Assembly: GCF_020439865.1 (NCBI RefSeq)
Contig: NZ_JAGRPF010000139.1
Coordinates: 1 to 64,000, forward strand
Reading direction: 5' to 3'
DNA length: 64,000 nt
DNA from: Prosthecobacter sp.
GTDB lineage: Bacteria > Verrucomicrobiota > Verrucomicrobiia > Verrucomicrobiales > Verrucomicrobiaceae
Position numbers and translations under genes: made by a program. How positions within the stretch are numbered: position 1 is the first letter of the stretch; every line of letters begins with the position of its first letter. The notes beneath the pieces are model-generated. The model saw nothing but the letters and a program-made list of their open reading frames with translations. It ran no database searches and was not told the DNA's origin. Below, piece by piece: positions 49,975 to 59,854 of this stretch.

Positions 49975-50196
49975 TCAATGGCATCCGCAGCCGCTGCCAC
50001 AGGAGCCACCCCCTGACTGTGGTGCGGAGCTGCCGCCACCCATCAAGCCTGTGCCTCCGATGGGCACACGACGGACTGGCTGTCCGTTGTCGGGATGCTG
50101 CGTGAGGGCGGCGTCCTTCATGCTCTGACGGACTTCGAAGCGTTTGACGGGTTCGCCTTCAAACTGGGGAATGGTTTCGTAAACGTAGGTGGGCAT
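49975..50196 (-). CDS. FmdB-like small protein without the usual zinc-ribbon CxxC
   Basis: 73 residues. MPTYVYETIPQFEGEPVKRF resembles the FmdB/regulatory zinc-ribbon family (usual start MPTYEYxCxxCG), but the first CxxC is absent. A Gly-rich C-terminus carries a cysteine cluster (SCGSGCGCH). Function unknown; FmdB relatives are suspected metal-binding regulators. The stop lies 5 bp from the inverted-repeat element. The start ATG 50196 is the only reasonable one. Confidence 0.7.
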   Translation of the reverse strand: MPTYVYETIPQFEGEPVKRFEVRQSMKDAALTQHPDNGQPVRRVPIGGTGLMGGGSSAPQSGGGSCGSGCGCH

Positions 50197-50254
50197 GGCG
50201 GGGAGTTGTAAGTTCCAAGTTCAAGGATTCAAGTTTCAAACGGGTCCCGGGAGG

Positions 50255-50290
50255 AAAAATAAAAGCGGCGTCCCGGTGAGGGGACGCCGC
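50255..50290 (-). terminator. Intrinsic terminator of the first MFS gene
   Basis: The perfect 10-bp stem GCGGCGTCCC (50265-50274) with GGGACGCCGC (50281-50290) has a 6-nt loop. Read on the minus strand it is followed by TTTTATTTTT (complement of 50255-50264). It lies 22 bp after the MFS stop. A textbook intrinsic terminator. Confidence 0.9.
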
Positions 50291-50311
50291 GTGGGAATGC
50301 TGAAAAGCGGA

Positions 50312-51889
50312 TCAGGCTTTCTCTGCCGCTTCTTCGTCGTCAATGGTGATCGGCTTGTAACCGCCGATGGCCTTGAAGTAGAGCAGCAGCAGCAGGTAGA
50401 TCGCGGCCATGGTGCCGGGAATGTAAGCGTCGAACTTCAAGGTCTTGCGGTCGCCCTGTTGGTCAGCTGCGACAACCACCTGCTGATCGGGAGTCTTCTC
50501 CTTGGCTTCCTTGGCTTCAGAGAGCTTCTTGCCATCGAGACCGGAGGCTGCTGTGGCGTCGAGGTTGAGGAACTTGCTCGGCGTGGCCGCCTTGTAGGTT
50601 TCAAACAGGGCAGGGTTCTTGGATTTGAGATCCTCACCGGCAAAGCGGTCCTTCATGTAGCCCAGGCCCGGGCCGCCGATGATGCCGGCGGACAGCATGC
50701 CAATGCCTCCCATGATGGAAATGGCGACAGCGCCCGTGCGCGGGAAGCGGTCGGAGGCGACGGCGAGCATGGTCGGCCAGAAGAAGGTCTTGCCGAAAGC
50801 ATAGATGCCGAGAGCGATGAGCGCCGTGGCGAAAGTGTTCATCGTGGAGGCGAGCGTCAGACCGCCGGCGGCGAGAGCCGAGCAAACGAAGAGCAGTCCG
50901 ACCGGGGAAAGCTTGAGGGTCTTCTCGATCCAGTGGGCGCAGAAGCGCAGGCCGAACATGATGGCAGAGGTCCAGAGGAAGAGAGCCTTGCCCTGCTCAG
51001 GCGTGAACAGATTGCCCGTGATGTTCTGAATCCAGCCATCCGTGCCGAGTTCGACCGCGCCGACGAGAGCGTGAGTGACAAAGAGAACAAATAGGACGAT
51101 GGAGCCGAGGGAGAACTTGGTGATCACGCCGACACCGATGAGCAGCACGCCGCCCACCCCGTAGCCGAGGTTCTTGGACAGGTCAGGAGCAAGACCGACC
51201 ACATCTTTGAAGAAGCCCTCCGCGAAGAAGGAAAGCAGGAAGCAGGCCACGGCGCCGCCGAGGATGCCCACGTCTTTGAGCATGTTGCCAAAGCTGACGC
51301 CCTTCGCGGCGGCTTCGGATTTCGGGAAATGCTGGCCCATGAACATGAGGCCGTAGATCACGGTCGGGATCAGGTAGAGCGCGAGCTGGATGCGCCAGTT
51401 GATTTCCATCTTGTCATCCAAGAACCAGCCGAGCACGACGCCAATCACCATGCCAGCAGGCCAGGAGGCATGCAGGATGTTGAGGTAATGGGTGCGGTTT
51501 TCCGGGAACAGCGTGGCGACGAGCGGATTGGCCACGGCTTCCAAGGTGCCATTCGCGAAAGCGAAGATGAACATGCCGAGGGACAGCACCATGTAGGCAT
51601 TACCACCGCTGGCGGTGAAGGTGACGAGCGCGGAGACCACATGCAGCAAGAAGGCCAGCACGACGAGTTTGCCGTAGCCGATTTTGTCCACGACCACGCC
51701 ACCAAGAATGATGCCGAAACAGAAGCCGTTGAAGCCCATGCCCCCGATGGCTCCGAGCTGTGCTCCCGTGAAGCCGAACTCCTTCGCCCAGTTGTCAAAG
51801 ATACCGCCACGAACGGCGAAGCCGACGCCGGCGGCGAGGATGGCCATAAAGCCGGCCCAGAGAAGTCTCATTCGATTGTTTTCGCTCAT
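50312..51889 (-). CDS. MFS transporter
   Basis: 525 residues with about 12 membrane spans. The MFS loop motif DKIGYGKL lies between the second and third spans ([19 protein letters not shown]), and [20 protein letters not shown] and [13 protein letters not shown] are conserved with its neighbour. An extra loop of about 60 residues before the last span (about 425-490, Lys/Ala/Glu-rich) is unusual. The end is [18 protein letters not shown]. The substrate is unknown; relatives in Verrucomicrobia are annotated as sugar or nucleoside permeases. It is a paralogue of the gene at 52047 and ends with an intrinsic terminator. The gap to the upstream paralogue is 157 bp. Confidence 0.88.
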   Translation of the reverse strand: MSENNRMRLLWAGFMAILAAGVGFAVRGGIFDNWAKEFGFTGAQLGAIGGMGFNGFCFGIILGGVVVDKIGYGKLVVLAFLLHVVSALVTFTASGGNAYMVLSLGMFIFAFANGTLEAVANPLVATLFPENRTHYLNILHASWPAGMVIGVVLGWFLDDKMEINWRIQLALYLIPTVIYGLMFMGQHFPKSEAAAKGVSFGNMLKDVGILGGAVACFLLSFFAEGFFKDVVGLAPDLSKNLGYGVGGVLLIGVGVITKFSLGSIVLFVLFVTHALVGAVELGTDGWIQNITGNLFTPEQGKALFLWTSAIMFGLRFCAHWIEKTLKLSPVGLLFVCSALAAGGLTLASTMNTFATALIALGIYAFGKTFFWPTMLAVASDRFPRTGAVAISIMGGIGMLSAGIIGGPGLGYMKDRFAGEDLKSKNPALFETYKAATPSKFLNLDATAASGLDGKKLSEAKEAKEKTPDQQVVVAADQQGDRKTLKFDAYIPGTMAAIYLLLLLYFKAIGGYKPITIDDEEAAEKA

Positions 51890-52046
51890 AGAGGGAGTGG
51901 AGTGTGTTGGTTGGATGGAGTGGTTGTCGGGGAAAGGGCGAGTTTTAGGTGCCTCGCTTCATCGCGACAAGGAAAAAATGCTCGCAAGACTGAGAAGGCG
52001 GGCGAATGCCCGGATGCTGTCGCTGAAAGATTGAGATGCCGCAGGC

Positions 52047-53603
52047 TCAGAATCCGGGATCGGCTTCCGGTTCCTGGCTGATGGCGACGGGCTTGTAGCC
52101 GCCTCTCGCCCTGAAGTAGAACAGCATCACCAGATAGCAGACCAGCATGAAGGCGGGGAGCACCGCGATGTTGGTGAAGGCACCGCGTTTGCTGTCGGCC
52201 TGCACCGCGTTCAGTTCGTTCGCAGAAGCAGCGTCGAGCGCCTTGATTTTCTCCTGGTCGAGACCGGGCGTGCTGCCAAAGATGGTGGGCTTGGCGGCGC
52301 CTTCGACTTTGGTCAGCAGGGCAGTGTGGCCGTTGGAAAGACGTGAATGCATGTCCTTGTCCTGCTGATAGCCGATGAACGGACTGCCGAGGACGCCAAG
52401 GAATAGCACGCCGACGGCTGAGACGCCGTTGAGCGTCAGGGCGCCGCCTTTCGGGAACTGCTCGGATGTCAGCCCAAGGGTGGTGCTCCAAAGGAAGGTT
52501 TTACCGAAGGCATATACGGTGGATGCGGCGACGATGGCCCAGCCGACGCTCTTGGAGAGGAACATCAGACCGGCGATGGCGACGGCGGAACCGAGCACAA
52601 GCAGACCGATGGGCGAGATGCGATGGACGATGGGGCCTGCGTAGAAGCGCAGGATCGTCATGATCGTCGAGACATAGACAAAGACCCATGCGGCGAAGGT
52701 CACATTGCTCTCACCGGAAGCGAAGGGGCCGTTCAATTTCAGCAACTCTGGCATCCAGCCGTCGGTGCCGAGTTCGGTGGTGGCGAGCGGTCCGATGATG
52801 ATGAGCACTAGAATGAAGAGCCAGTTGCCCGGAGACATGGTGTAAAGACCGGCCAGCAGGCCGATGACCGCGCCTGCGATGAGCGAGGCTGTGAGCGACG
52901 CGTCCTTGCCCGCCATCTGCATGATGGCGAAGTACATGAGGAAGCCGATGATGAAGAAGCCCACCGCGCCGACTTCCTTCAGCATGTCCCGGTAGGTCAC
53001 ACCAGCGGCGACACGTTCATTTACCGGGAATTTGCACGGCAGGATCAGCAGCGCGTAGAGCACCACCGGGATGAAGCAGAGCCCGAAGCGGAACTTCCAC
53101 ACGGCGTCGAAAAACAGCGTCGTATTAGGGAACAGGGCGCAGAACAGGGCTCCCAACGCGAGACCTGCCGGCCAGCCGGCATGCAGGATGTTCAGCCATT
53201 TTGCCTTCTCTTTGCTGAACACCGTCGCGACGACCGGATTGATGAAGGATTCCACCGTGCCGTTTGCCACGGCCACGAGCAGCGTGCTCCAGTAGAACGA
53301 CTCATAACCGGTGGCGTTCAGCGTGAGCACGAGCGAGACCAAGTGGCAGGCGATGGCGAAGATCGCGACGGTCTTGTAGCCGATCCAGTCGATGACGAGG
53401 CTGAAGAAGATGATGCTGATTGCGAAGGGCCACATGCCGGCGCCGTTGATGTTGCCTTTCTGTGCTTCGGAAAGATTGAAGCCGTCCTGCAACAGTCCGA
53501 TGGAGTTGGCCCGGACGCCGAAGACGAACGAGGTGGCGACGAGGGCGATGAAGCAGGCCCAAAAGAGTTTCATGTCGGCTTTGCCGGGAGCTGTCTGAGT
53601 CAT
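52047..53603 (-). CDS. MFS transporter, paralogue of the adjacent gene
   Basis: 518 residues from the ATG at 53603, chosen because MTQTAPGKADMKLFWACFIA leads into the first span; the upstream frame is Arg-rich. About 12 spans. Shared blocks with the neighbour are VANGTVESFINPVVATVFSK and LNILHAGWPAGLALG, and the end is RGGYKPVAISQEPEADPGF. The same extra loop before the last span is present (about 425-480). The pair looks like an old tandem duplication. Substrate unknown. Confidence 0.88.
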   Translation of the reverse strand: MTQTAPGKADMKLFWACFIALVATSFVFGVRANSIGLLQDGFNLSEAQKGNINGAGMWPFAISIIFFSLVIDWIGYKTVAIFAIACHLVSLVLTLNATGYESFYWSTLLVAVANGTVESFINPVVATVFSKEKAKWLNILHAGWPAGLALGALFCALFPNTTLFFDAVWKFRFGLCFIPVVLYALLILPCKFPVNERVAAGVTYRDMLKEVGAVGFFIIGFLMYFAIMQMAGKDASLTASLIAGAVIGLLAGLYTMSPGNWLFILVLIIIGPLATTELGTDGWMPELLKLNGPFASGESNVTFAAWVFVYVSTIMTILRFYAGPIVHRISPIGLLVLGSAVAIAGLMFLSKSVGWAIVAASTVYAFGKTFLWSTTLGLTSEQFPKGGALTLNGVSAVGVLFLGVLGSPFIGYQQDKDMHSRLSNGHTALLTKVEGAAKPTIFGSTPGLDQEKIKALDAASANELNAVQADSKRGAFTNIAVLPAFMLVCYLVMLFYFRARGGYKPVAISQEPEADPGF

Positions 53604-53783
53604 GGAGCGGGTCGGGTAAAATGAAGGGCGATTCCAGCAAAAGCGGACTGCCAGCGCAATGCCTTTTTCCCTGGTCGCGAAATTCCCTGTGTCCGACCTC
53701 CGGCTTGACGCCAAGCGTGCGGGGCCGCATGTTCGGTTGTTCAGCGGGGCGGATCGTCGATTCCCTGCGGAAGTCTATACCCC

Positions 53784-55844
53784 ATGCTCTTTTTGTATGA
53801 TCTGACACTGACGCGCACACCCTGCCGGTTTCTGGCGGTGTGCTTTTGGATGCTGGCTCTCTTTGCCCCACTGGCGCAGGCCCAGGTGGTGCTGAAGGCG
53901 CAACCGGTGGAGGCTGTGGATGACGAAAAGACCGTGGTGCCTGCCCCTCAGGAGAAACCTGACCTGAAGGCCTCGTGGCAGACTCAGAAAGAGGCGCGTG
54001 CCTTGACTCTGAGTGTGCCGGCTCCGCGTGGACAGATCGTGGACCGCCACGGGGTGCCGTTTGCGCAGAACCGGGCGGCCAACTACCTCGCTCTGGTGAT
54101 GCCCTACATGGAAGGTGCCAGCGATGAGCAGATCACGGCCTTTGCACGCTCAACGATCGACAAGGTCAACAAGGTGCTCGGCAAGACCTGGTCGCTCTCG
54201 GATGACAAGGTGCTGCTGCACTACAAGCATCGCCGCTGGCTGCCGCTGGTGTTTTCCATTGAGGAGGGGTTGAACGTGGAGATCACCCCGGACATGGAGG
54301 AAAAGCTCAAACCTCTGCTGGGCAGCAGTCTGGTTATTCAAGCCGCTTATCTCCGCCATTACCCGCAGGGCACCACCGCCTGTCATATCATCGGTTACAC
54401 TGGGAAAACGCGTCCGCTGCCCACCGGTCCGATCGTGGACGGGGATCCTGTGTTCGAGGAAATGGAAGGACGTGAGGGCATCGAGGCTGCATTTGACAGT
54501 GACCTCAAAGGCCAGGCTGGCATTGTGAACGTGCTGTTTAGTCCTGACGGCAAGCGTCTCTCCGAGGACGTGCGACGTGCTCCTGTTCCGGGGCACAACG
54601 TGGTTCTTTCTCTCGACTACAGCTTTCAAAAGTATGCCGAAAACGCTCTGAGGAAGCACACCACGGGTGGTGCGATGGTGATCATGGATGTGACCAACGG
54701 TGACATTCTGGCGATGGCCTCCAATCCCGGGTTTGATCTCAACGAGTTCGTGCCGGGCATCCGTCAGAAGCGCTACGAGGAGCTTACCAAAGATCCGCAC
54801 CTGCCGCTCTTCCCGCGTTCGTTCCGCGGTGAGTACCCGCCGGCATCGACTTTCAAGATCGTCACGGCGCTCGGCGCACTGGACAGCGGCAAGGTGACGG
54901 CCAAGACTTACTATGACTGCCCAAACGCGTTGGAGATCGGGGATCGCGTCTTCAAGAACTGGAACAAGGAGGGCGAAGGATCGATGACCGTCGTCTCTGC
55001 CATCAAGCGTTCATGCAACACCTGGTTTTATCGTGCCGCGATTGATTCAGGCGCGGAGTACCTCTCGAACATGGCGATGCGGCTTGGATTTGGCGAGCGC
55101 ACGGGCATTCCGCTCAAGGCAGAGGGAGAAGGCTTCGTGCAGACGAACGCGTGGACGTTGCAACACCGTGGTCACAAGATGCTTCCGGGCGATATCGCGA
55201 ACATGGCCATCGGTCAGGGAATGGTGCTCGCCACTCCGCTGCAAGTCTGCCAGTGCATGGCCGGGCTCGGCGACGGCTCACGCATTCCTCAGCCACGTCT
55301 GGTGCTGCAGATTCAGGATCTGGCGGACCGCGTGGTGATGGCTTATGAACCTAAGGATCGCAAACGCATCGATCTGAATCCTGATCAGCGCCAGACCGTC
55401 ATCAGTGGCATGGTGGCGGTGGTGAACGGTGGCGGTGGCACCGGACGTGCGGCCGGAATCAAGCAGGCTGAAATGGCAGGCAAAACCGGCACGGCCCAAT
55501 GGAGGATCGCCAAAGACCACAATCTCGCATGGTTCACCGGATTCCTGCCTGCCGGAAAGCCGATGTTTGCCTTCGCTGTGTTGTATGAGGGCGAGCCGGG
55601 AGAAGGGGTTAGCGGAGGACAGAAGGCGGCACCTATCGTGCATGAAGTCTTCACCAACATCTTTGAGAAGGCTCCGGCAGATGACCCCATGCTTTTGGCG
55701 ATGAAAGAGGTCCCAAAAGCCACGGTGGTCGAGGAGGAAGTCGTCGAGAAACCGGTGGAGGTTCAAAGCGTCCGTCCCCCGCCTCCGCCTCCGCCTGAGA
55801 AAAAGACGATCGGTGGTTTCTTCCGCAAGCTGTTTGGCCGCTAA
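53784..55844 (+). CDS. mrdA: Penicillin-binding protein 2 (class B transpeptidase)
   Basis: 686 residues. An N-terminal membrane anchor (FLAVCFWMLALFAPLAQAQ) is followed by the dimerisation domain starting at the PRGQIVDRHGVPFAQN motif. The transpeptidase domain has S-x-x-K at S355 (PASTFKIV), S-x-N in KRSCNTW and KTG at K567 (AGKTGTAQW). The enzyme cross-links peptidoglycan during cell elongation with RodA. A Pro-rich stretch near the C-terminus (RPPPPPPPEKK) and the final IGGFFRKLFGR are unusual. No rod or mre gene is adjacent. It is followed by two small genes spaced 13 and 6 bp apart, all on one transcript. Confidence 0.93.
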   Translation: MLFLYDLTLTRTPCRFLAVCFWMLALFAPLAQAQVVLKAQPVEAVDDEKTVVPAPQEKPDLKASWQTQKEARALTLSVPAPRGQIVDRHGVPFAQNRAANYLALVMPYMEGASDEQITAFARSTIDKVNKVLGKTWSLSDDKVLLHYKHRRWLPLVFSIEEGLNVEITPDMEEKLKPLLGSSLVIQAAYLRHYPQGTTACHIIGYTGKTRPLPTGPIVDGDPVFEEMEGREGIEAAFDSDLKGQAGIVNVLFSPDGKRLSEDVRRAPVPGHNVVLSLDYSFQKYAENALRKHTTGGAMVIMDVTNGDILAMASNPGFDLNEFVPGIRQKRYEELTKDPHLPLFPRSFRGEYPPASTFKIVTALGALDSGKVTAKTYYDCPNALEIGDRVFKNWNKEGEGSMTVVSAIKRSCNTWFYRAAIDSGAEYLSNMAMRLGFGERTGIPLKAEGEGFVQTNAWTLQHRGHKMLPGDIANMAIGQGMVLATPLQVCQCMAGLGDGSRIPQPRLVLQIQDLADRVVMAYEPKDRKRIDLNPDQRQTVISGMVAVVNGGGGTGRAAGIKQAEMAGKTGTAQWRIAKDHNLAWFTGFLPAGKPMFAFAVLYEGEPGEGVSGGQKAAPIVHEVFTNIFEKAPADDPMLLAMKEVPKATVVEEEVVEKPVEVQSVRPPPPPPPEKKTIGGFFRKLFGR

Positions 55845-55857
55845 TCAGGCGATCTCG

Positions 55858-56283
55858 ATGAACATTCAACTCGCCACCGTCTGTGACTTTGCCGCCGACT
55901 ACCAGGGCAAGCTGTGCATTCAAGGCGCGTTCGACACGCTCTGCGCCCAGACTTTCCCGGTGGTGCATCCGCAGTGCTCCATCGCCGTGCGCGCGGTGTT
56001 TCAGGCGGACGATGCGGGCAAACATGAGTTTGTGATCCGCTGCGTCGATCCTGACGGGAAGGAGTGCCTGCCGCCCATGCCTGCGGTCATCGATGTGACC
56101 TTTCCCTCCGCCTTCATACCCTTCGTTTCGCGGAATATCGTTTATACCCTGCAGCGTCTGAAGTTCGAAAGGCAGGGGATGTATCGCTGGCTGGTCCAGC
56201 ACCAGAACGACACTCTGGCGAGCATTCCGCTGCGGGTGACGCTGTTTGATGACAGGCGCTCCGCCACAGGTCCCGCAGGCTAG
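55858..56283 (+). CDS. DUF6941-type conserved hypothetical protein
   Basis: 141 residues from the ATG at 55858; the frame upstream overlaps mrdA and makes no sense. The sequence begins MNIQLATVCDFAADYQGKLC, then GAFDTLCAQTFPVVHPQCSI, typical of a beta-sandwich family seen in PVC and other bacteria. No signal peptide. It is the second gene of the mrdA group, 13 bp after mrdA and 6 bp before the ACT gene. Function unknown. Confidence 0.78.
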   Translation: MNIQLATVCDFAADYQGKLCIQGAFDTLCAQTFPVVHPQCSIAVRAVFQADDAGKHEFVIRCVDPDGKECLPPMPAVIDVTFPSAFIPFVSRNIVYTLQRLKFERQGMYRWLVQHQNDTLASIPLRVTLFDDRRSATGPAG

Positions 56284-56289
56284 CCCATC

Positions 56290-56769
56290 ATGACGACGTC
56301 AAAGCCCAAGACCCATTCCGAGCACGCGACCCCCACCGGCGCTCCGGTTCGTCAGTTGTCAGTGTTTTTGCACAACCGGGTCGGTGCGCTCATGTCGCTG
56401 GTAAAACTGCTCACCGAGCATCGAATCGAGATTCTGGGGCTCTCCTTGCAGGACACGACGGAACTGGCGCTCGTGCGTCTGGTTCCCAGTGATCCCGAGA
56501 CCACGGAGATGCTCTTGATCGAGAAGGGGATTCCTCATGTCGTGTGCCCGGTCACCGCCGTCGAACTGCGTGAAACCGAGCACTCGCTCGTGCATGCGTT
56601 GTCAGCCCTGCTCTCCGCCGAGATCAACATCGACTTCAGCTACTCGCTCTTTGTGCGTCCCGCCCACAATCCGGTTTTTGTGTTGCATCTTGACTCACCG
56701 GACGTGGGTGCCGAGGTGCTCACCAGCGCTGGATTCAAGGTGCTGATGCAGGAGGATTTGAGCCGGTAG
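56290..56769 (+). CDS. Tandem ACT-domain protein
   Basis: 159 residues. Two ACT domains: the first [20 protein letters not shown] with [20 protein letters not shown], the second [20 protein letters not shown] with [17 protein letters not shown]. Stand-alone ACT pairs bind amino acids or other small ligands and often regulate enzymes. The ligand is unknown. It ends the mrdA group and overlaps the 3' end of the convergent exosortase gene by 35 bp. Confidence 0.82.
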   Translation: MTTSKPKTHSEHATPTGAPVRQLSVFLHNRVGALMSLVKLLTEHRIEILGLSLQDTTELALVRLVPSDPETTEMLLIEKGIPHVVCPVTAVELRETEHSLVHALSALLSAEINIDFSYSLFVRPAHNPVFVLHLDSPDVGAEVLTSAGFKVLMQEDLSR

Positions 56770-58540
56770 CCAGATCCTGATTCTTGAGCATGAAGGCTGG
56801 GGCCAGTTGGGCAATGAACGCCCGTGAATCTTCCATGGCGCTGAGTTCGATAATAGGATCCTCCTGTCCGACGCGCTGTTCCGGCAGGGGCACGTAGATC
56901 GAGGCCATGGCCCACCGGTGCTGGATGTTGCGGAAGACGGAGTCGTAGTAGGAAAGGAACACGTGCTCGTAGTGTTCCGGGCAGGTCGTGCCGTTGGAGC
57001 CGATGTACCAGTAGAAATTGAGAGCCCGTGTCCGAATGCGGACGCCTGGTCGCGGCTCCACATCGCGGAAGATCCTCATCATCATGACCGTGATCTCACG
57101 ACCGTCTTCCAGACGCAGCGGAATCGGTGTACGGTCGGTGACCGTCCACCCTTGGTTTGGCAGGCAGACCTCAGGACGGTGCAGGCTGCGCTTCTCAAAG
57201 CCACTCAAGATCACCGTTGCCATGATTTGTCTGCCCGTGGAGGAGGCATAGACGTTGCGCGACAGTCTCACGCCTTCATCCAGCAGATTCTTCTCCTGAG
57301 CCGTCATTTCATACTCGCGGCCCTGATAGTCTCCCAATGACAGCGGCAGCGCGGGTTGGAGACCGTCGGACTTCAATTTCACTCCGGGTATGGAAACGTG
57401 GAAACCGATGTCTGTGCGGGCACATATGCCGAGGGCGGCCAGCGGCAGCACGACGGCCGCCGATAGTTGGGCCAATGTGCGGCGGGGCAGAGGGATGGAG
57501 AAGGTTGTGCCAGAGGAGACGCTCTTCACACGTCGTTGCAGGTTCTTTTTCATCTCCCGCCCTTCAAGCAGCCAGCAGAGGGCAAACATGCCCGCCAGAG
57601 CGACACCAAATACGGCGAAACCGGCGAAGGTGTGATAGGGCGACATCTCCTGGTGTTCGCCGATATGTCTGCCCACGGCAAAATCGGAGCCAAACATCAG
57701 CGTTCCAGCGACCAACAGCAGCAAACGCACAACGTTCCCCGCCACCGCCAGCGGCACGGCACAGACGAAAAGCAGGAACCGCCAACGTGGCCGTTTCAGC
57801 GCCAGGTAGCCAAGCAGCGCTGCGATCATCATCAAGGCAAAGAGCGAATTGATGCCGCTGCATTTGGCATCCACATCAAGACTGAACGCATCGCCGACTT
57901 GCAGTCCGCGTCCGGTATCCGGCGCCGATTGCAGCGCGGAGCCTTCGTTGACCGAGGGGACGCCGATCATGTTCAGCAATGAGGTTGCCATCGCGGCTGT
58001 TCGGGGCCGCAGGGGGGAGGCCACGGAGTCTTCCAGAGGCTGCATCGGCCATGTGAACAGGAGAAAAAGCCAGGAAAAGAACAAGGCGCGCATCCATCCG
58101 CGCCCCGCCACGAGCAGAATCATGCCCGCCAGCACGAGCTGAACGGCCAGAAAACCGGGGTAGCCGGTGTCCGCCTTGTAACCCACCCAATAGACGAACA
58201 ATCCCAGGCCCAGTGGCAGCAGGCCGGCCCAGTCGCCCTGCCAGGGAAGTTTGTGAAGGTCGTCCCGCCGCAGCCAGACCAGCCAGCCGACCAAGGCCGG
58301 CACCAGCAGGCAGAACTGCCAGTCGGCCTTTGTGCCAACCCATCGCGCCCAGCCGATCAAAATGCTTTCGCGTTTGCCGTAGTCCCATTGCTGATAAGGC
58401 CACACCAGAAACAACAGCACCAGCACGACAGGCACCCCGAAAGACACAGCCATGCGCAGAGTTTCAGGCCGCAGAAGGGCATGCGGCGCTGCGGGTGCGG
58501 CGGCGGGCAGTGGGGTCGGATGGGTTGATTCTGTTGCCAT
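56735..58540 (-). CDS. Exosortase fused to EpsI-like domain
   Basis: About 601 residues from the ATG at 58540 ([20 protein letters not shown]). The exosortase part (about 20-320) has many spans and the catalytic triad: Cys227 in [12 protein letters not shown], Arg272 in GNVVRLLLL and His303 in SPYHTFAGF. The C-terminal part (from about 380) is EpsI/DUF3485-like, with [33 protein letters not shown] and [13 protein letters not shown]. Exosortases process PEP-CTERM-type proteins and act with exopolysaccharide assembly. No PEP-CTERM protein or polysaccharide gene is seen nearby. Convergent with the ACT gene and divergent from the gene at 58621. Confidence 0.9.
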   Translation of the reverse strand: MATESTHPTPLPAAAPAAPHALLRPETLRMAVSFGVPVVLVLLFLVWPYQQWDYGKRESILIGWARWVGTKADWQFCLLVPALVGWLVWLRRDDLHKLPWQGDWAGLLPLGLGLFVYWVGYKADTGYPGFLAVQLVLAGMILLVAGRGWMRALFFSWLFLLFTWPMQPLEDSVASPLRPRTAAMATSLLNMIGVPSVNEGSALQSAPDTGRGLQVGDAFSLDVDAKCSGINSLFALMMIAALLGYLALKRPRWRFLLFVCAVPLAVAGNVVRLLLLVAGTLMFGSDFAVGRHIGEHQEMSPYHTFAGFAVFGVALAGMFALCWLLEGREMKKNLQRRVKSVSSGTTFSIPLPRRTLAQLSAAVVLPLAALGICARTDIGFHVSIPGVKLKSDGLQPALPLSLGDYQGREYEMTAQEKNLLDEGVRLSRNVYASSTGRQIMATVILSGFEKRSLHRPEVCLPNQGWTVTDRTPIPLRLEDGREITVMMMRIFRDVEPRPGVRIRTRALNFYWYIGSNGTTCPEHYEHVFLSYYDSVFRNIQHRWAMASIYVPLPEQRVGQEDPIIELSAMEDSRAFIAQLAPAFMLKNQDLATGSNPPASAP

Positions 58541-58620
58541 GACGATGGTTGACGGACAAAGGCTGGCCTTGTTTGTTGAATCTGGCAACCTTCATCGCGT
58601 AACGTCCCCTTCACGTATTC

Positions 58621-59784
58621 ATGTCTGATCTATTCTCTCCCACCTCGCCCGACGCTTCTGACGAAGGCAAAGACGACGATCAGGCCATGCAATTTGCGCG
58701 TTGCAGCCAGGTCCCGTCCGACCCTCTTGACAAAGAATCGACTGAAGTGCGGGAGCCCAAGAAGGAGACGGAGGACAAGAAAAAGAAGGTGGACTGCGAG
58801 GGGAAGACACCAAACTCCGCTTCCGTTGCCGAAAAGCTTCCCCTCCACCGGGACAATGCCTCAAATCCGCCGAACGTGCGACGCACCCACCTGGCTTTGC
58901 GTCATTGGGTGATCTCGCTCTGTGCATCGGCCGTTGTCGGTCTGGTGGCGCTCTATGTCGGGAAGCGCTTCTACGAAAAAGAGGTCCTGCCGAAACTTAC
59001 CGGTGCCGTTGTTCCAGCCCAAACTCCTACAGACAGCGCAGGCAGTGAGGCTCTCGTCAAAGCCTCTGAACAGATCGCTGCGTTGCAGAAACAGGTCGAT
59101 GTCATGCGGCGGGAGCAACTGCTCATGCAGCAGAACACCCGTGAATCATTGGAGAGCATCTCCAGTGTCTTGAAAGATCCAAAACTGGCTCAGGCCCCAG
59201 CCGTGGACTCCTCGGCACAGCCGGGCGTGGCGCGCATGGCCGAGATGCGGCCTGACATCTCGCCAACCCAGCAGGAATTCATTCAGCTCAAGGAACGCAA
59301 CCGCCTCACGCAGTATGCGGACGAAGCCATCGCCACCGGCATGCGCAGGCCGCTTGAACTGCTGGTTGAGTACATGCGCGATTCTCAGTTGGAGCACCTT
59401 CACGATGCGGCACAGGCGGAGTACATGCGTGCCGTGCGTTCCATCCAGCTTCTCCAGCGGGAAGATCCCGGTTATCGCCTTCCAGTGGCCGAGCTCTTTA
59501 AGGACAGCAGCATTCGGGATGAAGCTGATGTGAAGCCTGAGGCTTTGCTGAAGCTGCTCGCGGATTACAAGCAGCCTTGGGAGGTTCGACTGCGCGTTTG
59601 CTTTCTGCTGCTCGGCAGCAATCTGCCGGAAACCAACGCCACCCTAATCAAGGCCATCAAGGAGGACCCCTCTCTCGATGTTGCCAAACACGCCCAGCTG
59701 GCTCTTGAACAGCGCATCAAAAAGCGTTTTCGCATCTTCGACATCCCCGCTATCGAAGATTGGTTCAAGTCACAGGCCAAATAG
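58621..59784 (+). CDS. Hypothetical membrane protein with coiled coil
   Basis: 387 residues. A 90-residue acidic and Lys-rich cytoplasmic N-terminus (EVREPKKETEDKKKKVDCEG) precedes one membrane span (about 95-113, HWVISLCASAVVGLVALYVG). A coiled coil (about 147-190, ALVKASEQIAALQKQVDVMR) and a helical C-terminal domain (about 220-387, HEAT-like) follow. No family recognised. The start ATG 58621 has no strong Shine-Dalgarno sequence. It is divergent from the exosortase, 80 bp away, and could share its promoter region, but no functional link is shown. Confidence 0.7.
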   Translation: MSDLFSPTSPDASDEGKDDDQAMQFARCSQVPSDPLDKESTEVREPKKETEDKKKKVDCEGKTPNSASVAEKLPLHRDNASNPPNVRRTHLALRHWVISLCASAVVGLVALYVGKRFYEKEVLPKLTGAVVPAQTPTDSAGSEALVKASEQIAALQKQVDVMRREQLLMQQNTRESLESISSVLKDPKLAQAPAVDSSAQPGVARMAEMRPDISPTQQEFIQLKERNRLTQYADEAIATGMRRPLELLVEYMRDSQLEHLHDAAQAEYMRAVRSIQLLQREDPGYRLPVAELFKDSSIRDEADVKPEALLKLLADYKQPWEVRLRVCFLLLGSNLPETNATLIKAIKEDPSLDVAKHAQLALEQRIKKRFRIFDIPAIEDWFKSQAK

Positions 59785-59854
59785 GCCGCGCCAGCCCTGA
59801 CCGGCCGGCTTCTGCAAACTCCAAACCGCCCTTCTGGCGAACGTCGCACTCTCC

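Noticed and set aside
49960..49978. tRNA B-box-like GGTTCAAATC
   Set aside because: It belongs to the right arm of the inverted repeat; no acceptor stem or anticodon arm can be drawn.
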